DNA from: UBA935 sp031556725
GTDB lineage: Bacteria > Bacillota > Clostridia > Lachnospirales > Lachnospiraceae
DNA length: 64,000 nt
Assembly: GCA_031556725.1 (NCBI GenBank)
Contig: JAVBSL010000022.1
Span: forward strand, 1 to 64,000
Direction of reading: 5' to 3'
A program made the translations under genes and the position numbers. Every line of letters begins with the position of its first letter. Positions within the stretch are counted from its first letter, which is position 1. Below are positions 9,502 through 19,109 of the stretch, piece after piece. The notes beneath the pieces were generated by a model that had not been told where the DNA came from, did no database searches, and saw nothing but the letters and a program-made list of their open reading frames with translations.

Positions 9502-10899
9502 TCAATAACCAAAATGGTTTTCTATTTTAGTATAAAGATACAGCACTGTCAGTGCAGTAAATATTATTCCGCCAAAATTCGTTATCTGTTGTGCATATAT
9601 CTGATATTCCCCAATGGACAACTCCATCGCCTGTAAAAGATTAATTGCCTTGCCTGCCAAAAAAGAAATACCAAAACCGTAAATGCCGGATATAATGGAA
9701 AGCAGGGCGTACTGCACGATCCGTTTCCTGTCATCCAATAATTCCAACTGAATCCCCAACATACCGATACCGACAAAAACCCATCCCAATGACGAGAAAA
9801 GTGCGGCGCCGGCAGCCATCACATATGCATTTCCCGGCCTGGACAGCATCATCATGGTAAAATGAAACCCCATCGCCGTTAATGCCCATCTCATCACTCT
9901 TGCCATGCCGATACGGTCTGCCAGCCGGCCGGCTTTGGGAGTAAGATAGACCCGCAGCATACTGGTAACAAACGACAGTATCATAATGTAGGTATAAGGC
10001 AGGGACAAGTCTTTGATCTGATAGCTTGCGTTAAACGGTGATGCCCCGAAAAAAGCTGATATCCAAAGACAGTTTAAAATCAAAGCTTTCCTGAATCCGG
10101 CATTCCCGAATGCTGCCACCGTTTCTTTGAGCAATTTGATTTTATATTTGTTGGAGTCAATCTGCCCGCTTCTCTTAACCAATTGCCCATGGATTTCTTT
10201 TCCCTGGCTATTCACCAATGCCATTCTTGGCTCCTTCATTTTGGAAAAGGAGATTACATTGATAAGAACCAGTATTGCAATCGACACTCCCAGGATTACA
10301 AACGCAATTTTCAGATCACGGTGTTTCACCACATCAATTAAGATTCCCATAATCAGCATAACCGTAACTACCACAAATACTGCCACGGAATCTTTTTTTG
10401 CAAAGTAACGGCCCCGAAGTTTTGGGGGAATCAAGCTGGCAATCCAGTCCACCGTTGCCGGAGTGCCTACCTGGATGCAAACCTGGGCAAAACAATAGGC
10501 TGCTACCATTATCCACTTTTTCACCCCTGCCGCGAGATTCATCAATGGAATAAAAAAGATAAAGGCCAGCCAAAATTTCTGCAGAACAGTAAGGCATACA
10601 AATAATTTATTTTTCTTTAACTGAGTGGAAAGCTTCATGGAAATAATCTGGGCAATAGCGGCCAGACTTCCTACCGAAGCGATGATACCCATATTTCCGT
10701 CACTGATACCCAATGCCCCCATCAGAGTAACCAGAAACGTACCGCCCGCCAATTGTACAATGGTCTGAGCCGCCGAATCTCCCACAGTGAAACAGATTCT
10801 GCTTTTTTTATAGTCACGGCGGGTTTCCGGCAGGGACATAAAATAAATGCGGCGCATTTTCCCCATAATATAGTTAGTCATCAATACTACATTGTTCAT
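9502..10899 (-). CDS. MFS transporter
   Basis: A 465-aa membrane protein with about twelve hydrophobic segments and the MFS loop signature after the fourth helix (PPKLRGRYFAKKD) and again between helices 8 and 9 (GRLADRIGMARVMR). The substrate is unknown. The N-terminal 35 residues before the first helix are charged. The ribosome site before the ATG at 10899 is weak (GGAAT), so a start at one of the internal methionines is possible. It may be co-transcribed with the downstream lipoprotein gene. Confidence 0.85.
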   Translation of the reverse strand: MNNVVLMTNYIMGKMRRIYFMSLPETRRDYKKSRICFTVGDSAAQTIVQLAGGTFLVTLMGALGISDGNMGIIASVGSLAAIAQIISMKLSTQLKKNKLFVCLTVLQKFWLAFIFFIPLMNLAAGVKKWIMVAAYCFAQVCIQVGTPATVDWIASLIPPKLRGRYFAKKDSVAVFVVVTVMLIMGILIDVVKHRDLKIAFVILGVSIAILVLINVISFSKMKEPRMALVNSQGKEIHGQLVKRSGQIDSNKYKIKLLKETVAAFGNAGFRKALILNCLWISAFFGASPFNASYQIKDLSLPYTYIMILSFVTSMLRVYLTPKAGRLADRIGMARVMRWALTAMGFHFTMMMLSRPGNAYVMAAGAALFSSLGWVFVGIGMLGIQLELLDDRKRIVQYALLSIISGIYGFGISFLAGKAINLLQAMELSIGEYQIYAQQITNFGGIIFTALTVLYLYTKIENHFGY

Positions 10900-11008
10900 T
10901 TTCGGATTCCATTCTGCTGAAGGTATAGTGTAATTGTCGTTCTATCCTTACTGTATAAAATGGAACCGGTAATGTACATGGATTATCCTGTAGGAAACAT
11001 GTGTTTTC

Positions 11009-11266
11009 TTATCTAAAAAGTTTTATCTTATGAGCGGTTATAATTGTATAGCTATGAGCATTTACTGTTATAACGCATCCTTCTAAACTTGAATACCAGT
11101 TTTTACCTTTTCTGGCTATGGTGGTATTGGGATTATTGATTATATTCCTGCACCAGCCTACAACATCATCGGTATCTAAAGAAAGATTCTTTTTAATTCT
11201 TACAACACCTAAATCCGTCGTATGCAGCTTATCCAAATTCAAAAGTAAATCATTTTTGTTATTCAT
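11009..11266 (-). CDS. DUF3781 family small protein
   Basis: An 85-aa protein with the pattern I associate with DUF3781: LHTTxLGxxRIKKNL near the N-terminus, a central RKGKNWY and a C-terminal CVITVNAHSYTIITAHK. The function is unknown. A GAGGAAAC site lies 9 bases before the ATG. It begins one base after the stop of the L,D-transpeptidase gene and is probably translated from the same message. Confidence 0.8.
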   Translation of the reverse strand: MNNKNDLLLNLDKLHTTDLGVVRIKKNLSLDTDDVVGWCRNIINNPNTTIARKGKNWYSSLEGCVITVNAHSYTIITAHKIKLFR

Positions 11267-11267
11267 A

Positions 11268-12803
11268 TTATTCTGTTTCCTCGGGTATAAAAATTTGGGG
11301 TAAAAGTGCCTCAGGCACTTGCACTTCTGTCGGCTGAGCAGGTGGTTCTTCCGGGGGACTTATTATCCCGGCATATCCGCCATAAACAATTACCGGGAAT
11401 CCTTTATCCACATAACCATAGATTTCCTTTGCTTTTTCCGGAGGGAGATTTATACATCCGTGGGAACCGTTAGTCACAAAAACTTCGCCGCCAAATTCTC
11501 TCCGCCATCCGGCATCATGCATCCCCACATTTCCGTTAAAAGGCATCCAATATGTTACGGGAGTTGAATAATTCTCGCCGTTCAGCGTTGCATCTCTTTC
11601 CTTATAAGTCAGCCCATATACTCCGGTTGGAGTATTAAATCCTCTGATAACACATCCGGAAACAAAATCTGACTCAAGAATAATCTCACCATTAATATAA
11701 AGATAAAGGTACTGATTTGTCAAATCTATCTCCACATAAGAATCACCGATATCATTTGGGCCATACCGGACCGCCCGGCCATAATAATTTATCTCCTTTG
11801 GCCCTGACTCCCCGGCAATAATTCTTTCTATCAGCTCCTGGGTTTCACCCGGCCGGTTCATCCACCAGCCATAGCTTCCTCCGCTCATGGTAATTATTTC
11901 ACCCCGGGAAGTGTGAAATTTTCTGGTTTGTCCGAACGTATCATACTTTCTGGCCAATCCATTAATATATTCTCTGACCGGATCAGCATCAATCGAATAG
12001 TTCCCCTGCTCATCCTTTATGATCCAGTCTACGATCAACTGGCCATCCACAATTTCCTGCTCTTCATCAAATTGATAAGTAATTACCACACCGGTCAGTT
12101 TATTCAGCATCTGCTGCTCTCTCAGAAGTTCTGGAGAATCGGCAGTAATTTCCGGCTGGATGTAACACCCTAATTCATCCAGATCAATTTGATGATCCAG
12201 ATTGTCGATTGCCTCTTTTATCATTTGATAGGTCAATTTTTTGTTTAAAACTGTTCCTTTGTCCTCTGCTATGATGGGATACTGTTTGCTTTCTTTATCA
12301 AATTCACCTATGTAAGCATTCTTCGGCGCCCTAACCACCGATCGGTCAAAAAATTGAAATTGGTCAAATAATGTTTTTAAGGCATCCTCTGAGTATTCAA
12401 TTGCCACCGGAACTTCTATGGTCTCATTCTGAAACAAAAACCGCGGCCACAGAAAACCATTCTGTCCTTCTATCATATCTGCTAAACTGCTGTCAAAAAT
12501 CAAAACCAAACCGATTTCTTCTACGCCGATTGTCTCTGAAACACCGTCCCGTCCGATAATTTCCAGGGTATAGCTACCGCTTTCCTTTGAAATTTCTTCC
12601 TGTGCCTCTTCTACTGTTCTAAGCGAACACTCGATGCTCTCCATTCTGGTTCCGAAAAAGAAGTGGCTGTTAAAAAACAAACCAAATCCAATGTATACGA
12701 TTAGAAGAAGTACTATTAAAGAAGCACCTATCAAGCCAATTATTCCAGCCAGCGATTTCTTCGTGTTATTCTTTTCCATTTGCTTTTCCATTCTGGTTAA
12801 CAT
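11268..12803 (-). CDS. L,D-transpeptidase (YkuD domain) with N-terminal peptidoglycan-binding region
   Basis: Cell-wall enzyme predicted to cross-link peptidoglycan (3-3 links) or attach proteins to it. A membrane anchor lies at about residues 17-42. A PG_binding_4-like region occupies about 80-300 and the YkuD catalytic domain about 350-480. The catalytic motif SHGCIN and its partner histidine region (GNVGMHDAGW) are intact. The C-terminal tail is proline-rich. The exact start is uncertain: methionines at residues 1, 5 and 9 all lack a strong ribosome site. The gene has a good promoter and is followed by the DUF3781 gene. Confidence 0.9.
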   Translation of the reverse strand: MLTRMEKQMEKNNTKKSLAGIIGLIGASLIVLLLIVYIGFGLFFNSHFFFGTRMESIECSLRTVEEAQEEISKESGSYTLEIIGRDGVSETIGVEEIGLVLIFDSSLADMIEGQNGFLWPRFLFQNETIEVPVAIEYSEDALKTLFDQFQFFDRSVVRAPKNAYIGEFDKESKQYPIIAEDKGTVLNKKLTYQMIKEAIDNLDHQIDLDELGCYIQPEITADSPELLREQQMLNKLTGVVITYQFDEEQEIVDGQLIVDWIIKDEQGNYSIDADPVREYINGLARKYDTFGQTRKFHTSRGEIITMSGGSYGWWMNRPGETQELIERIIAGESGPKEINYYGRAVRYGPNDIGDSYVEIDLTNQYLYLYINGEIILESDFVSGCVIRGFNTPTGVYGLTYKERDATLNGENYSTPVTYWMPFNGNVGMHDAGWRREFGGEVFVTNGSHGCINLPPEKAKEIYGYVDKGFPVIVYGGYAGIISPPEEPPAQPTEVQVPEALLPQIFIPEETE

Positions 12804-12826
12804 TTTTACTGATTAAAGTAATAATT

Positions 12827-12855
12827 ATTATATCAAATATGTTAACTTGGGTAAA
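12827..12855 (-). promoter_or_regulatory. Probable sigma-A promoter of the L,D-transpeptidase gene
   Basis: Read on the - strand there is a -35 TTTACC, a 17-bp spacer and a perfect -10 TATAAT, ending about 24 bp upstream of the predicted ATG. Spacing and the -10 match the vegetative consensus. Confidence 0.55.
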
Positions 12856-12902
12856 GCATAAATCAATTTAACTTTGATATTTCACTTCACAAAAAACACA
12901 AA

Positions 12903-13289
12903 TTAGTAAAACATCGGGAAACTGGATATGCTGGCATTTGTATAAAAAAATAAACCCAATACACATTGAAGCACTTTGGACTGAATAGAAAGATAACCCA
13001 GCACCAGCAGCTTGATCCCGCGTTTGGCAAATGCTTCGGCCGAAGCATTCTTCGTATATACCATGCCAATGCCCATCGAAAACATAAAAACAGGTGCTGC
13101 AAGGGGTCCACCCAAAAATTCTATTATTATTCGAAACGCACTATCCGGCATAATATCATGATTGATGATACTTAACTCCTCATATACATGGATAATAACC
13201 ATGAAAAATATTGCAAATATTTTCAACCAATCAATTTCCGTCTGCCTCTCGGTATTAATTGACTTTTTACTGATTATGCACGCGTCCAT
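12903..13289 (-). pseudogene. Truncated membrane acyltransferase (acyltransferase-3/DUF1624-like), N-terminal fragment
   Basis: The first about 100 residues look like the start of a multi-pass membrane acyltransferase: RQTEIDWLKIFAIFFMVIIHVYEEL is the typical first helix with its histidine, followed by a second helix (PVFMFSMGIGMVYT) and KRGIKLLVLGYL. Family members are usually 330 residues or more with about ten helices. This frame stops at 128 aa after about three helices, and no continuation was found in neighbouring frames. It is called a 3'-truncated remnant; whether it is expressed is unknown. Confidence 0.65.
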
Positions 13290-13355
13290 CTGCTTTATTC
13301 CCTCTTAATCTTAAATTGTGTTATGCCTTACAAATTATATTGGAAAAAGAAGAGT

Positions 13356-14033
13356 TTATCCTAAAAGCACTTCTGCGTTTGTTCCGTAGAAAATATCGTC
13401 TTTTTGAGAAACCAGTTTTGCGATTTTTTCTATCTGTTCCCAGTTGTTCTCACAATCAAATTCATAGCTGTGTCCCCAAATATAAAGGATTTGCGGCCTG
13501 TCTGCCTTTAACCGGATAAAACGGTCAATGGTTTCAAAAATCCCTTCGTCCGCATGATGGCAGGTTGGTTGCAGCTCCAAAAGGTCAGGAGATACCTCAA
13601 AATGATTAGTTGCATTTACCGTTCGGGCATACCGGATTCCGCAATCCCCCAGAATCCTTTTGACCTGCTCATTGTATGTCCCGTAAGCATAAGCCATGCC
13701 CGCCACCTTACATTCAAAGATGTTCTCAAGATTTATTTTATCATACATTATTTCATTATAAACGGTCTCCTCATCCACTTTTGTAAGTGATGCATGAGTC
13801 AGGCCGTGAGCAGCGATTTCATGCCCCGCATACAGTTCCTTAAGTCCTTTGATATTCATTCTTTTTATCACAATACCATTTTTTTCAAAGCTGCCGGCAC
13901 CGGACTGGATTCCACTGTTCAGATTAAAGGTTGCTTTCAGCTGATATTGATTGAAAAGTCCTACTAATCGCTTGTCCTGGCACACTCCGTCATCATAGCT
14001 GAAGGTAACAGCCTTCATTTTGTTATTCCACAT
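13356..14033 (-). CDS. Polysaccharide deacetylase (NodB-like, CE4)
   Basis: A predicted metal-dependent carbohydrate N- or O-deacetylase of 225 aa without a signal peptide, so cytoplasmic or acting on a soluble substrate. Motif 1 is TFSYDDG (catalytic and metal aspartates) and motif 2 is the metal-binding HGLTH. Later motifs include ARTVNATNHFEV and YIWGHSYEF. I place the start at 14033 (MWNNKMKAVTF), which has GAGGAGGG six bases upstream. The longer frame to 14114 would overlap the upstream uvrA-like gene. Confidence 0.85.
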   Translation of the reverse strand: MWNNKMKAVTFSYDDGVCQDKRLVGLFNQYQLKATFNLNSGIQSGAGSFEKNGIVIKRMNIKGLKELYAGHEIAAHGLTHASLTKVDEETVYNEIMYDKINLENIFECKVAGMAYAYGTYNEQVKRILGDCGIRYARTVNATNHFEVSPDLLELQPTCHHADEGIFETIDRFIRLKADRPQILYIWGHSYEFDCENNWEQIEKIAKLVSQKDDIFYGTNAEVLLG

Positions 14034-14089
14034 TTCATTCCCTCCTCTATTTTCTTGCCCTTTGATAACAGTATATAATGAAAAAAGTT

Positions 14090-16573
14090 TCATATCAATA
14101 TCGTTTTTAAACATGTACCGGTTTGAGAGTGACTTATTTTCATTACCTCCTCCGGCGTCCCCTGGGCGATAATTTCGCCTCCCGCATCACCACCCTCAGG
14201 CCCGAAGTCAATCATCCAATCAGACATTGCGATAACATCCAGATCGTGTTCTACAGTAATTACGGTATTTCCCTGTCCCACCAATTCATTCAACAGGGTA
14301 ATTAACTTTTTAACATCGTGGGGATGAAGCCCGGTTGTGGGTTCGTCCAGAAGGTAGAGGGTATGCCCGTTAGTTCGCTTTCCCAGCTCTTTTGCCAATT
14401 TAATCCGCTGTGCCTCGCCACCTGACAAGGTTGTTGCGGATTGTCCAAGGCCTAAATACCCCAGTCCGACTTTCTGCAGCACGGATAACCGGTCCATAAT
14501 GGGCCAAATCTCGCCAAACACACCTGCCGCTTCCGCAATCGTCATTTGCAGAACATCCGATATGCTGAACCCTTTGTATTTCACTTCTAATATGCTTTTC
14601 TGAAATCTTTTTCCGTGGCAAACAGGACATTTTACCTGAACATCCGGCAGGAAGTGCATGCTTATGCTAAGTTCTCCATTGCCCTCGCATTTTTCACATC
14701 TGCCCCCGGGCACATTAAATGAGAAGTGCTTCGGCTGAAACTTCTTCTTTTTTGCTTCCGGCAATGAGGCATACAAATCTCTGATATAGGTGAAAACATC
14801 GGTATAGGTGGCCGCATTGGAGCGGCTTGTTTTGCCGATTGGAGATTGGTCGATGGTGATAATATCGCTGACATTTTCAAAGCCGCCTATTTGTAAGTGC
14901 TCGGGCTTTTCTTTCAAATGGCCGAAATAAATCTCGGCTTCCCGGCCAAGTATGTCGAACAGCAGGGTGGATTTTCCGCTCCCGGATACGCCTGTCAAAG
15001 AAACAAGCATTCCCAGCGGCAAGTCCACGTTGATATTTTTTAAATTGTGTTTCTTTGCATTATGTATGGAAATGAATTTTCCGTTGCCAGATCGTCTTTT
15101 CTCAGGAACACCGATCTTGTTCGTACCGGAAAGGTATCGCCCCGTTACGGAAAGCTCACAAGCTGCAACGTCATCGGTTGTACCTGCTGCAACGATCTCG
15201 CCGCCGTTCTTTCCGGCTCCCGGGCCAAAGTCCACAATATAATCGGCAGCCTGCATAATCTCAAGATCATGCTCAATTATCAGTACCGTATTCCCCAAAT
15301 CCCGAAGCTTTTTAAATACCTCAATCAGCCTTTTGGTATCCCGGGCATGAAGACCGGTGGTTGGTTCGTCCAGAACATATAAAACCCCCGTCAGGCCGCT
15401 GCCTAAAAGTGAAGCCAGTCTCAGCCGCTGTGCTTCCCCCGCTGAAAGTGTAACCGCAGCGCGTTCCATATTCAGATAACCTACTCCCACATCCAGCAGC
15501 CTTTTGATCCGCTGTTCCAGATCATCAATTACGGGCCTTGCAATCAGCAATGCATCCGGTGCCGTACATGAAGGTAACTTCTTAATCCAATCCAAAACAT
15601 CGTCCAGAGACTTTTGACAAAGTTCAATAATATTGATGCCTCCGACAGTTACGGCAATACTTTCCTTTCGCAAGCGCACTCCATTACATTCAGGGCAAAT
15701 CCTTTGGTGAAAAATACTGCTTAGTTTATCTCCGGAACCGTTCTTCACCTCCGAATGCCGCCTTTCAATATTGGTAATAACACCTTCAAACCGCCCTTCC
15801 GGAACTGTTTTAGGTGGCTTAACATCGGGAAAATGTCTGCAAAACTGCGGGCTTAATGCACCATACAGTAAAAAATCCATCTGTACCTGACCATAGCTTT
15901 TCAGCGGATCATTGGCACTAATCTCAAACCCGTAAAAGCTGCCCGCACTTTCAATGGATTCCGAATATCTGTCAATATAGAACTTATCCCAAATGCGAAT
16001 TGCGCCATCGTTAATGCTCGAATCAACATTTAGAAGCTGTTCAAGATCAGGAGTATTGACTACCCCAAGCCCTTTGCATTCCGGACAGGCACCCTCCGGT
16101 TTGTTAAAAGAAAAGTGGCTCATTGACAGCTCCGGCACTTTTTCACCACAGGCCGGGCAGGCCATCATGGCTGCTTCCATATCCGTTTCAAAAGGCTGGC
16201 GTATCAATTCACCGCAATGTGGGCAATTCCTAACGCCAAGCTTTGCGAACAATATTCGTAAATAAGTAAAGACCTCTGTAACTGTTCCCACCGTTGAACG
16301 GGGATTGCGGTTATTATTCCTTTGGTCAATGCTGATGGATGGGGATAATCCTATGATCGCGTCAACCTTGGGCTTACTGATAAAATCCGTTACCATTCCC
16401 ATAGATTCCATATACTGCCGCTGACATTCTTTTTGCAGGGTATCTAAGGCAAGCGTTGATTTCCCGCTCCCGGAAAGCCCGGTGAATACTACTAACTTAT
16501 TCTTGGGTATCCGCAATGAAATGTTTTTAAGATTATTTTCTCTTGCTCCTCTTATCTCGATGAATGAATCCAT
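14090..16573 (-). CDS. UvrA-like ABC ATPase lacking the UvrB-binding domain (UvrA2 type)
   Basis: DNA-damage or drug-tolerance ABC ATPase of the UvrA family, 827 aa. Both ATPase halves are intact: Walker A GLSGSGKST (about 32-40) and GVSGSGKST, signatures LSAGEAQR and LSGGEAQR, and Walker B VLDEPTTGLH and LLDEPTTGLH. Zinc-ligand cysteine pairs CPHC, CPAC and CPEC are present, plus a second set near residue 640. Canonical UvrA is about 940 aa. The missing stretch falls between RILFAKLG and the CPAC finger, exactly where UvrA carries its UvrB-binding domain. This matches UvrA2/DrrC-type paralogues. GGAGG lies 7 bases before the ATG. Confidence 0.9.
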   Translation of the reverse strand: MDSFIEIRGARENNLKNISLRIPKNKLVVFTGLSGSGKSTLALDTLQKECQRQYMESMGMVTDFISKPKVDAIIGLSPSISIDQRNNNRNPRSTVGTVTEVFTYLRILFAKLGVRNCPHCGELIRQPFETDMEAAMMACPACGEKVPELSMSHFSFNKPEGACPECKGLGVVNTPDLEQLLNVDSSINDGAIRIWDKFYIDRYSESIESAGSFYGFEISANDPLKSYGQVQMDFLLYGALSPQFCRHFPDVKPPKTVPEGRFEGVITNIERRHSEVKNGSGDKLSSIFHQRICPECNGVRLRKESIAVTVGGINIIELCQKSLDDVLDWIKKLPSCTAPDALLIARPVIDDLEQRIKRLLDVGVGYLNMERAAVTLSAGEAQRLRLASLLGSGLTGVLYVLDEPTTGLHARDTKRLIEVFKKLRDLGNTVLIIEHDLEIMQAADYIVDFGPGAGKNGGEIVAAGTTDDVAACELSVTGRYLSGTNKIGVPEKRRSGNGKFISIHNAKKHNLKNINVDLPLGMLVSLTGVSGSGKSTLLFDILGREAEIYFGHLKEKPEHLQIGGFENVSDIITIDQSPIGKTSRSNAATYTDVFTYIRDLYASLPEAKKKKFQPKHFSFNVPGGRCEKCEGNGELSISMHFLPDVQVKCPVCHGKRFQKSILEVKYKGFSISDVLQMTIAEAAGVFGEIWPIMDRLSVLQKVGLGYLGLGQSATTLSGGEAQRIKLAKELGKRTNGHTLYLLDEPTTGLHPHDVKKLITLLNELVGQGNTVITVEHDLDVIAMSDWMIDFGPEGGDAGGEIIAQGTPEEVMKISHSQTGTCLKTILI

Positions 16574-16750
16574 TTGTTAACCTCCGCATACTAAGTTTCT
16601 TTTCAGTATAAATAAAAAGATGGATTCAATCTTGACTTTGCTTGCGGAACATTTGATCAACGCACAGAGCAGTCAAACCATTTTTGTAGTCATTCCCTGT
16701 ATCCTCTGCATACAGAATTTTCAAAAAAATAGTATCCCGCAGTTACCTTT

Positions 16751-17647
16751 TTAACGAACAGGACGTGCTTCAATATATCCCCGGTATCCCTGGGGTTCCA
16801 GTTGAAACCTCGGAGCATCCTCATCTGCCCACTCAAAACCGTAAAGTTCGGGGTTATATGTTTTCATTGCTGCCCAGATATCCGAAATCGCTTCATCAAA
16901 ATGTTCGTCTTCAAAAGGCGGTCCCTGGAATATCATCATTTTACATGGCGGCAGGATAATCAGTTCAAATCCTTCCGGTACTACTCCGCAATAGTCGGCA
17001 GGCACTTCGACCCCCTGGGCATATTGGGAAGTACCGGGCACCCTTAAGTTTTCCGGAAGCCACATGCCGATGGGCTCATATAGTGCTTCTTTCACACTGC
17101 ACAGGATTCCCCAGATGTCACAGCCGATCTCCTCGCAATATGCAAAGTAATCTCCCGCATTAATGCCTCTTTTTAAAATAAGTTTTCTTAAAGGACGTTC
17201 GATCACCTGAACAAAAACCGTGTTATTTGATTCTTTTCGCTCCATTATTTTTTCTCCTCTCAAAAAGTAGAGATACTCGTCTCGAATAGGTACCGGCAGA
17301 AAAAGCCTGATTGGCGGCGGGTTCTTACTGTACTTATAGGGGGTAATTCCAAATTCCTTCGAAAAAGCCCTGGTAAAACCTTCGTGAGAATCAAATACGA
17401 AATCCAGTGCCACGTCAATAACCCTGACCTTTTCATCCCGAAGCTTTAAGGCGGCATGGGTAAGTCTGCGGGTGCGGATATATTCAAAAGGTGATTTCCC
17501 GGTTAATTCTTTGAAAATTCTTGCACAGTAAAAAGGGGAATATCCTGCATCAATTGACAAACTGCGCAAAGTTATCGGTTCGTGGATATTCTTTTCAATA
17601 TAATCCTGCATTCTCTGGACAGCCTCTACTCGATCAAGTTGCTCCAT
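16751..17647 (-). CDS. AraC-family regulator with C-terminal GyrI-like effector domain
   Basis: A 298-aa regulator. Two helix-turn-helix motifs occupy about residues 10-105 (ITLRSLSIDAGYSPFYCARIF and VIDVALDFVFDSHEGFTRAF, with the family ending FGITPYKY). A GyrI/SOUL-like ligand-binding domain follows from about residue 140 to the end. This order (DNA-binding first) is typical of Rob/SoxS-like multidrug sensors. It lies 177 bp upstream of the UvrA-like gene on the same strand, so it could regulate that gene in response to a toxic compound; that link is inference. GAGG precedes the ATG by about 8 bases. Confidence 0.88.
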   Translation of the reverse strand: MEQLDRVEAVQRMQDYIEKNIHEPITLRSLSIDAGYSPFYCARIFKELTGKSPFEYIRTRRLTHAALKLRDEKVRVIDVALDFVFDSHEGFTRAFSKEFGITPYKYSKNPPPIRLFLPVPIRDEYLYFLRGEKIMERKESNNTVFVQVIERPLRKLILKRGINAGDYFAYCEEIGCDIWGILCSVKEALYEPIGMWLPENLRVPGTSQYAQGVEVPADYCGVVPEGFELIILPPCKMMIFQGPPFEDEHFDEAISDIWAAMKTYNPELYGFEWADEDAPRFQLEPQGYRGYIEARPVR

Positions 17648-17678
17648 TTCTATACCTCGGCTATAAATTTTTTATTCT

Positions 17679-18980
17679 CTATTTATTACCATAAATAAAA
17701 CTTGCTAGAATATATAACGGAACATTGATCATCCAATCCTGTTCTCGATAGTTTGACATAGAGCTACGAATTGCATCGGTTAGCTGATACTTCTGGCATA
17801 ATGCCCGTAAACTTTTTGCCTGTAAATTTTCTTCTGCCTTTACTTCTATCGGAATAATCTTTCCGGACTTTTGTATGATAAAATCTACTTCCCCCTTAGA
17901 ATTCTCAGCATTATAATAATATAATTCACTACCTGACGCCTTAAGCTCCTGCGCTACAAATTGTTCTGTCAATGCTCCCTTAAATTCACTGAAGATTGCA
18001 TTTCCCTCAAGCAAGGTTACCGCATCCAAATCCCCTCTTGCCCCCAATAGTCCCACATCAAGCATGTATATCTTAAACGCTGACATATCCATATAAGAAA
18101 TCAAAGGCATCCCCGGCTTGCTGACACGGTAATTCTTATGAACCAAACCACAATCTTCAAGCCATTGAATAGCCAGTTCAAAGTCCTTGGCTCTTGCCCC
18201 CTCTCTGATAGCACCATAGATAAATTTCCGATTTTCCTTTGACAACTGCATCGGAATCGAATTCCAAACCATCTGAATTCTTGGAACAGTTTCTTTTGGT
18301 GCATGTTTCGAAAAGTCATTCGCATAATAAAGTAATAATTGTTGTTGTATCTTTCGAACCTCCACTAAATCATCCGTCTCAATATAAGTTGCAACAACTT
18401 CCGGCATTCCCCCAATATAATAGTATTTTCTCAGATAATCGATGTATTTAGCTGAAAATGCATTGATCATTTCATAATCCCCGGCAGAGGCTAGTGCCGC
18501 CAGGTCTTCCTGTTCCAATGCCAGCAGAAATTCGCTAAAATTAAGAGGGTACAGTGTTAAAAAATCCACTTTACCAACCGGAAATGATGTTCCTTCATGT
18601 AATGCGACTCCAAGCAGGGAACCCGCCGCAACAATGGTATATTCAGGTGCATTCTCACAAAAATACTTTAATGCGGTTAAAGCCTTGGGGACTTCCTGAA
18701 TCTCATCAAAAATTAAAAGAGTATTTTCCGGGTTAATCTGTTTACCGCCTTCAATTTTCAATGCTGAAATAATACGCGGAATATCATAATCCATCTCAAA
18801 AATATTCTTCATATGCGCATTATTATCAAAGCTGATGTAAACTACATTTTCAAAATATAGCTTTCCAAATTCTTTCATAATCCAGGTTTTTCCAACCTGT
18901 CTTGCTCCTCTAATAATCAACGGTTTTCTATTTCTTTTATTCTTCCATCGCTGAAGCTCTTTCATAAGCAAACGTTCCAT
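17679..18980 (-). CDS. ATP-binding protein, AAA_14 plus DUF4143
   Basis: An ATPase of a large family common in anaerobes with no settled role. The N-terminal AAA_14 domain has Walker A RGARQVGKTW and Walker B LLIFDEIQE. The C-terminal DUF4143 domain carries a nuclease-like core, EVDFIIQ...IPIEVKAEEN, resembling PD-(D/E)XK folds. I chose the ATG at 18980 because GAGGAG lies 9 bases upstream of it. The upstream ATG at 19001 has no site. It is a paralogue of the gene at 24682-25941, and the pair brackets the alpha-glycoside locus. Confidence 0.85.
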   Translation of the reverse strand: MERLLMKELQRWKNKRNRKPLIIRGARQVGKTWIMKEFGKLYFENVVYISFDNNAHMKNIFEMDYDIPRIISALKIEGGKQINPENTLLIFDEIQEVPKALTALKYFCENAPEYTIVAAGSLLGVALHEGTSFPVGKVDFLTLYPLNFSEFLLALEQEDLAALASAGDYEMINAFSAKYIDYLRKYYYIGGMPEVVATYIETDDLVEVRKIQQQLLLYYANDFSKHAPKETVPRIQMVWNSIPMQLSKENRKFIYGAIREGARAKDFELAIQWLEDCGLVHKNYRVSKPGMPLISYMDMSAFKIYMLDVGLLGARGDLDAVTLLEGNAIFSEFKGALTEQFVAQELKASGSELYYYNAENSKGEVDFIIQKSGKIIPIEVKAEENLQAKSLRALCQKYQLTDAIRSSMSNYREQDWMINVPLYILASFIYGNK

Positions 18981-19109
18981 TTGTGTATGCTCCTCTTCCA
19001 TATATTACACATAGTAACATTTTTCATTCGCAGTTTCAACTCATTTCACCATTTTTCATTTGCACTTTAACAATCATCACTAAGCAGAAAATCCGCTCTG
19101 TCAGGATTT

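Noticed and set aside
12887..13111. A 74-codon frame that might continue the truncated acyltransferase
   Set aside because: It overlaps the fragment in another frame and shows no membrane-helix pattern or family motif, so it is not the missing part.
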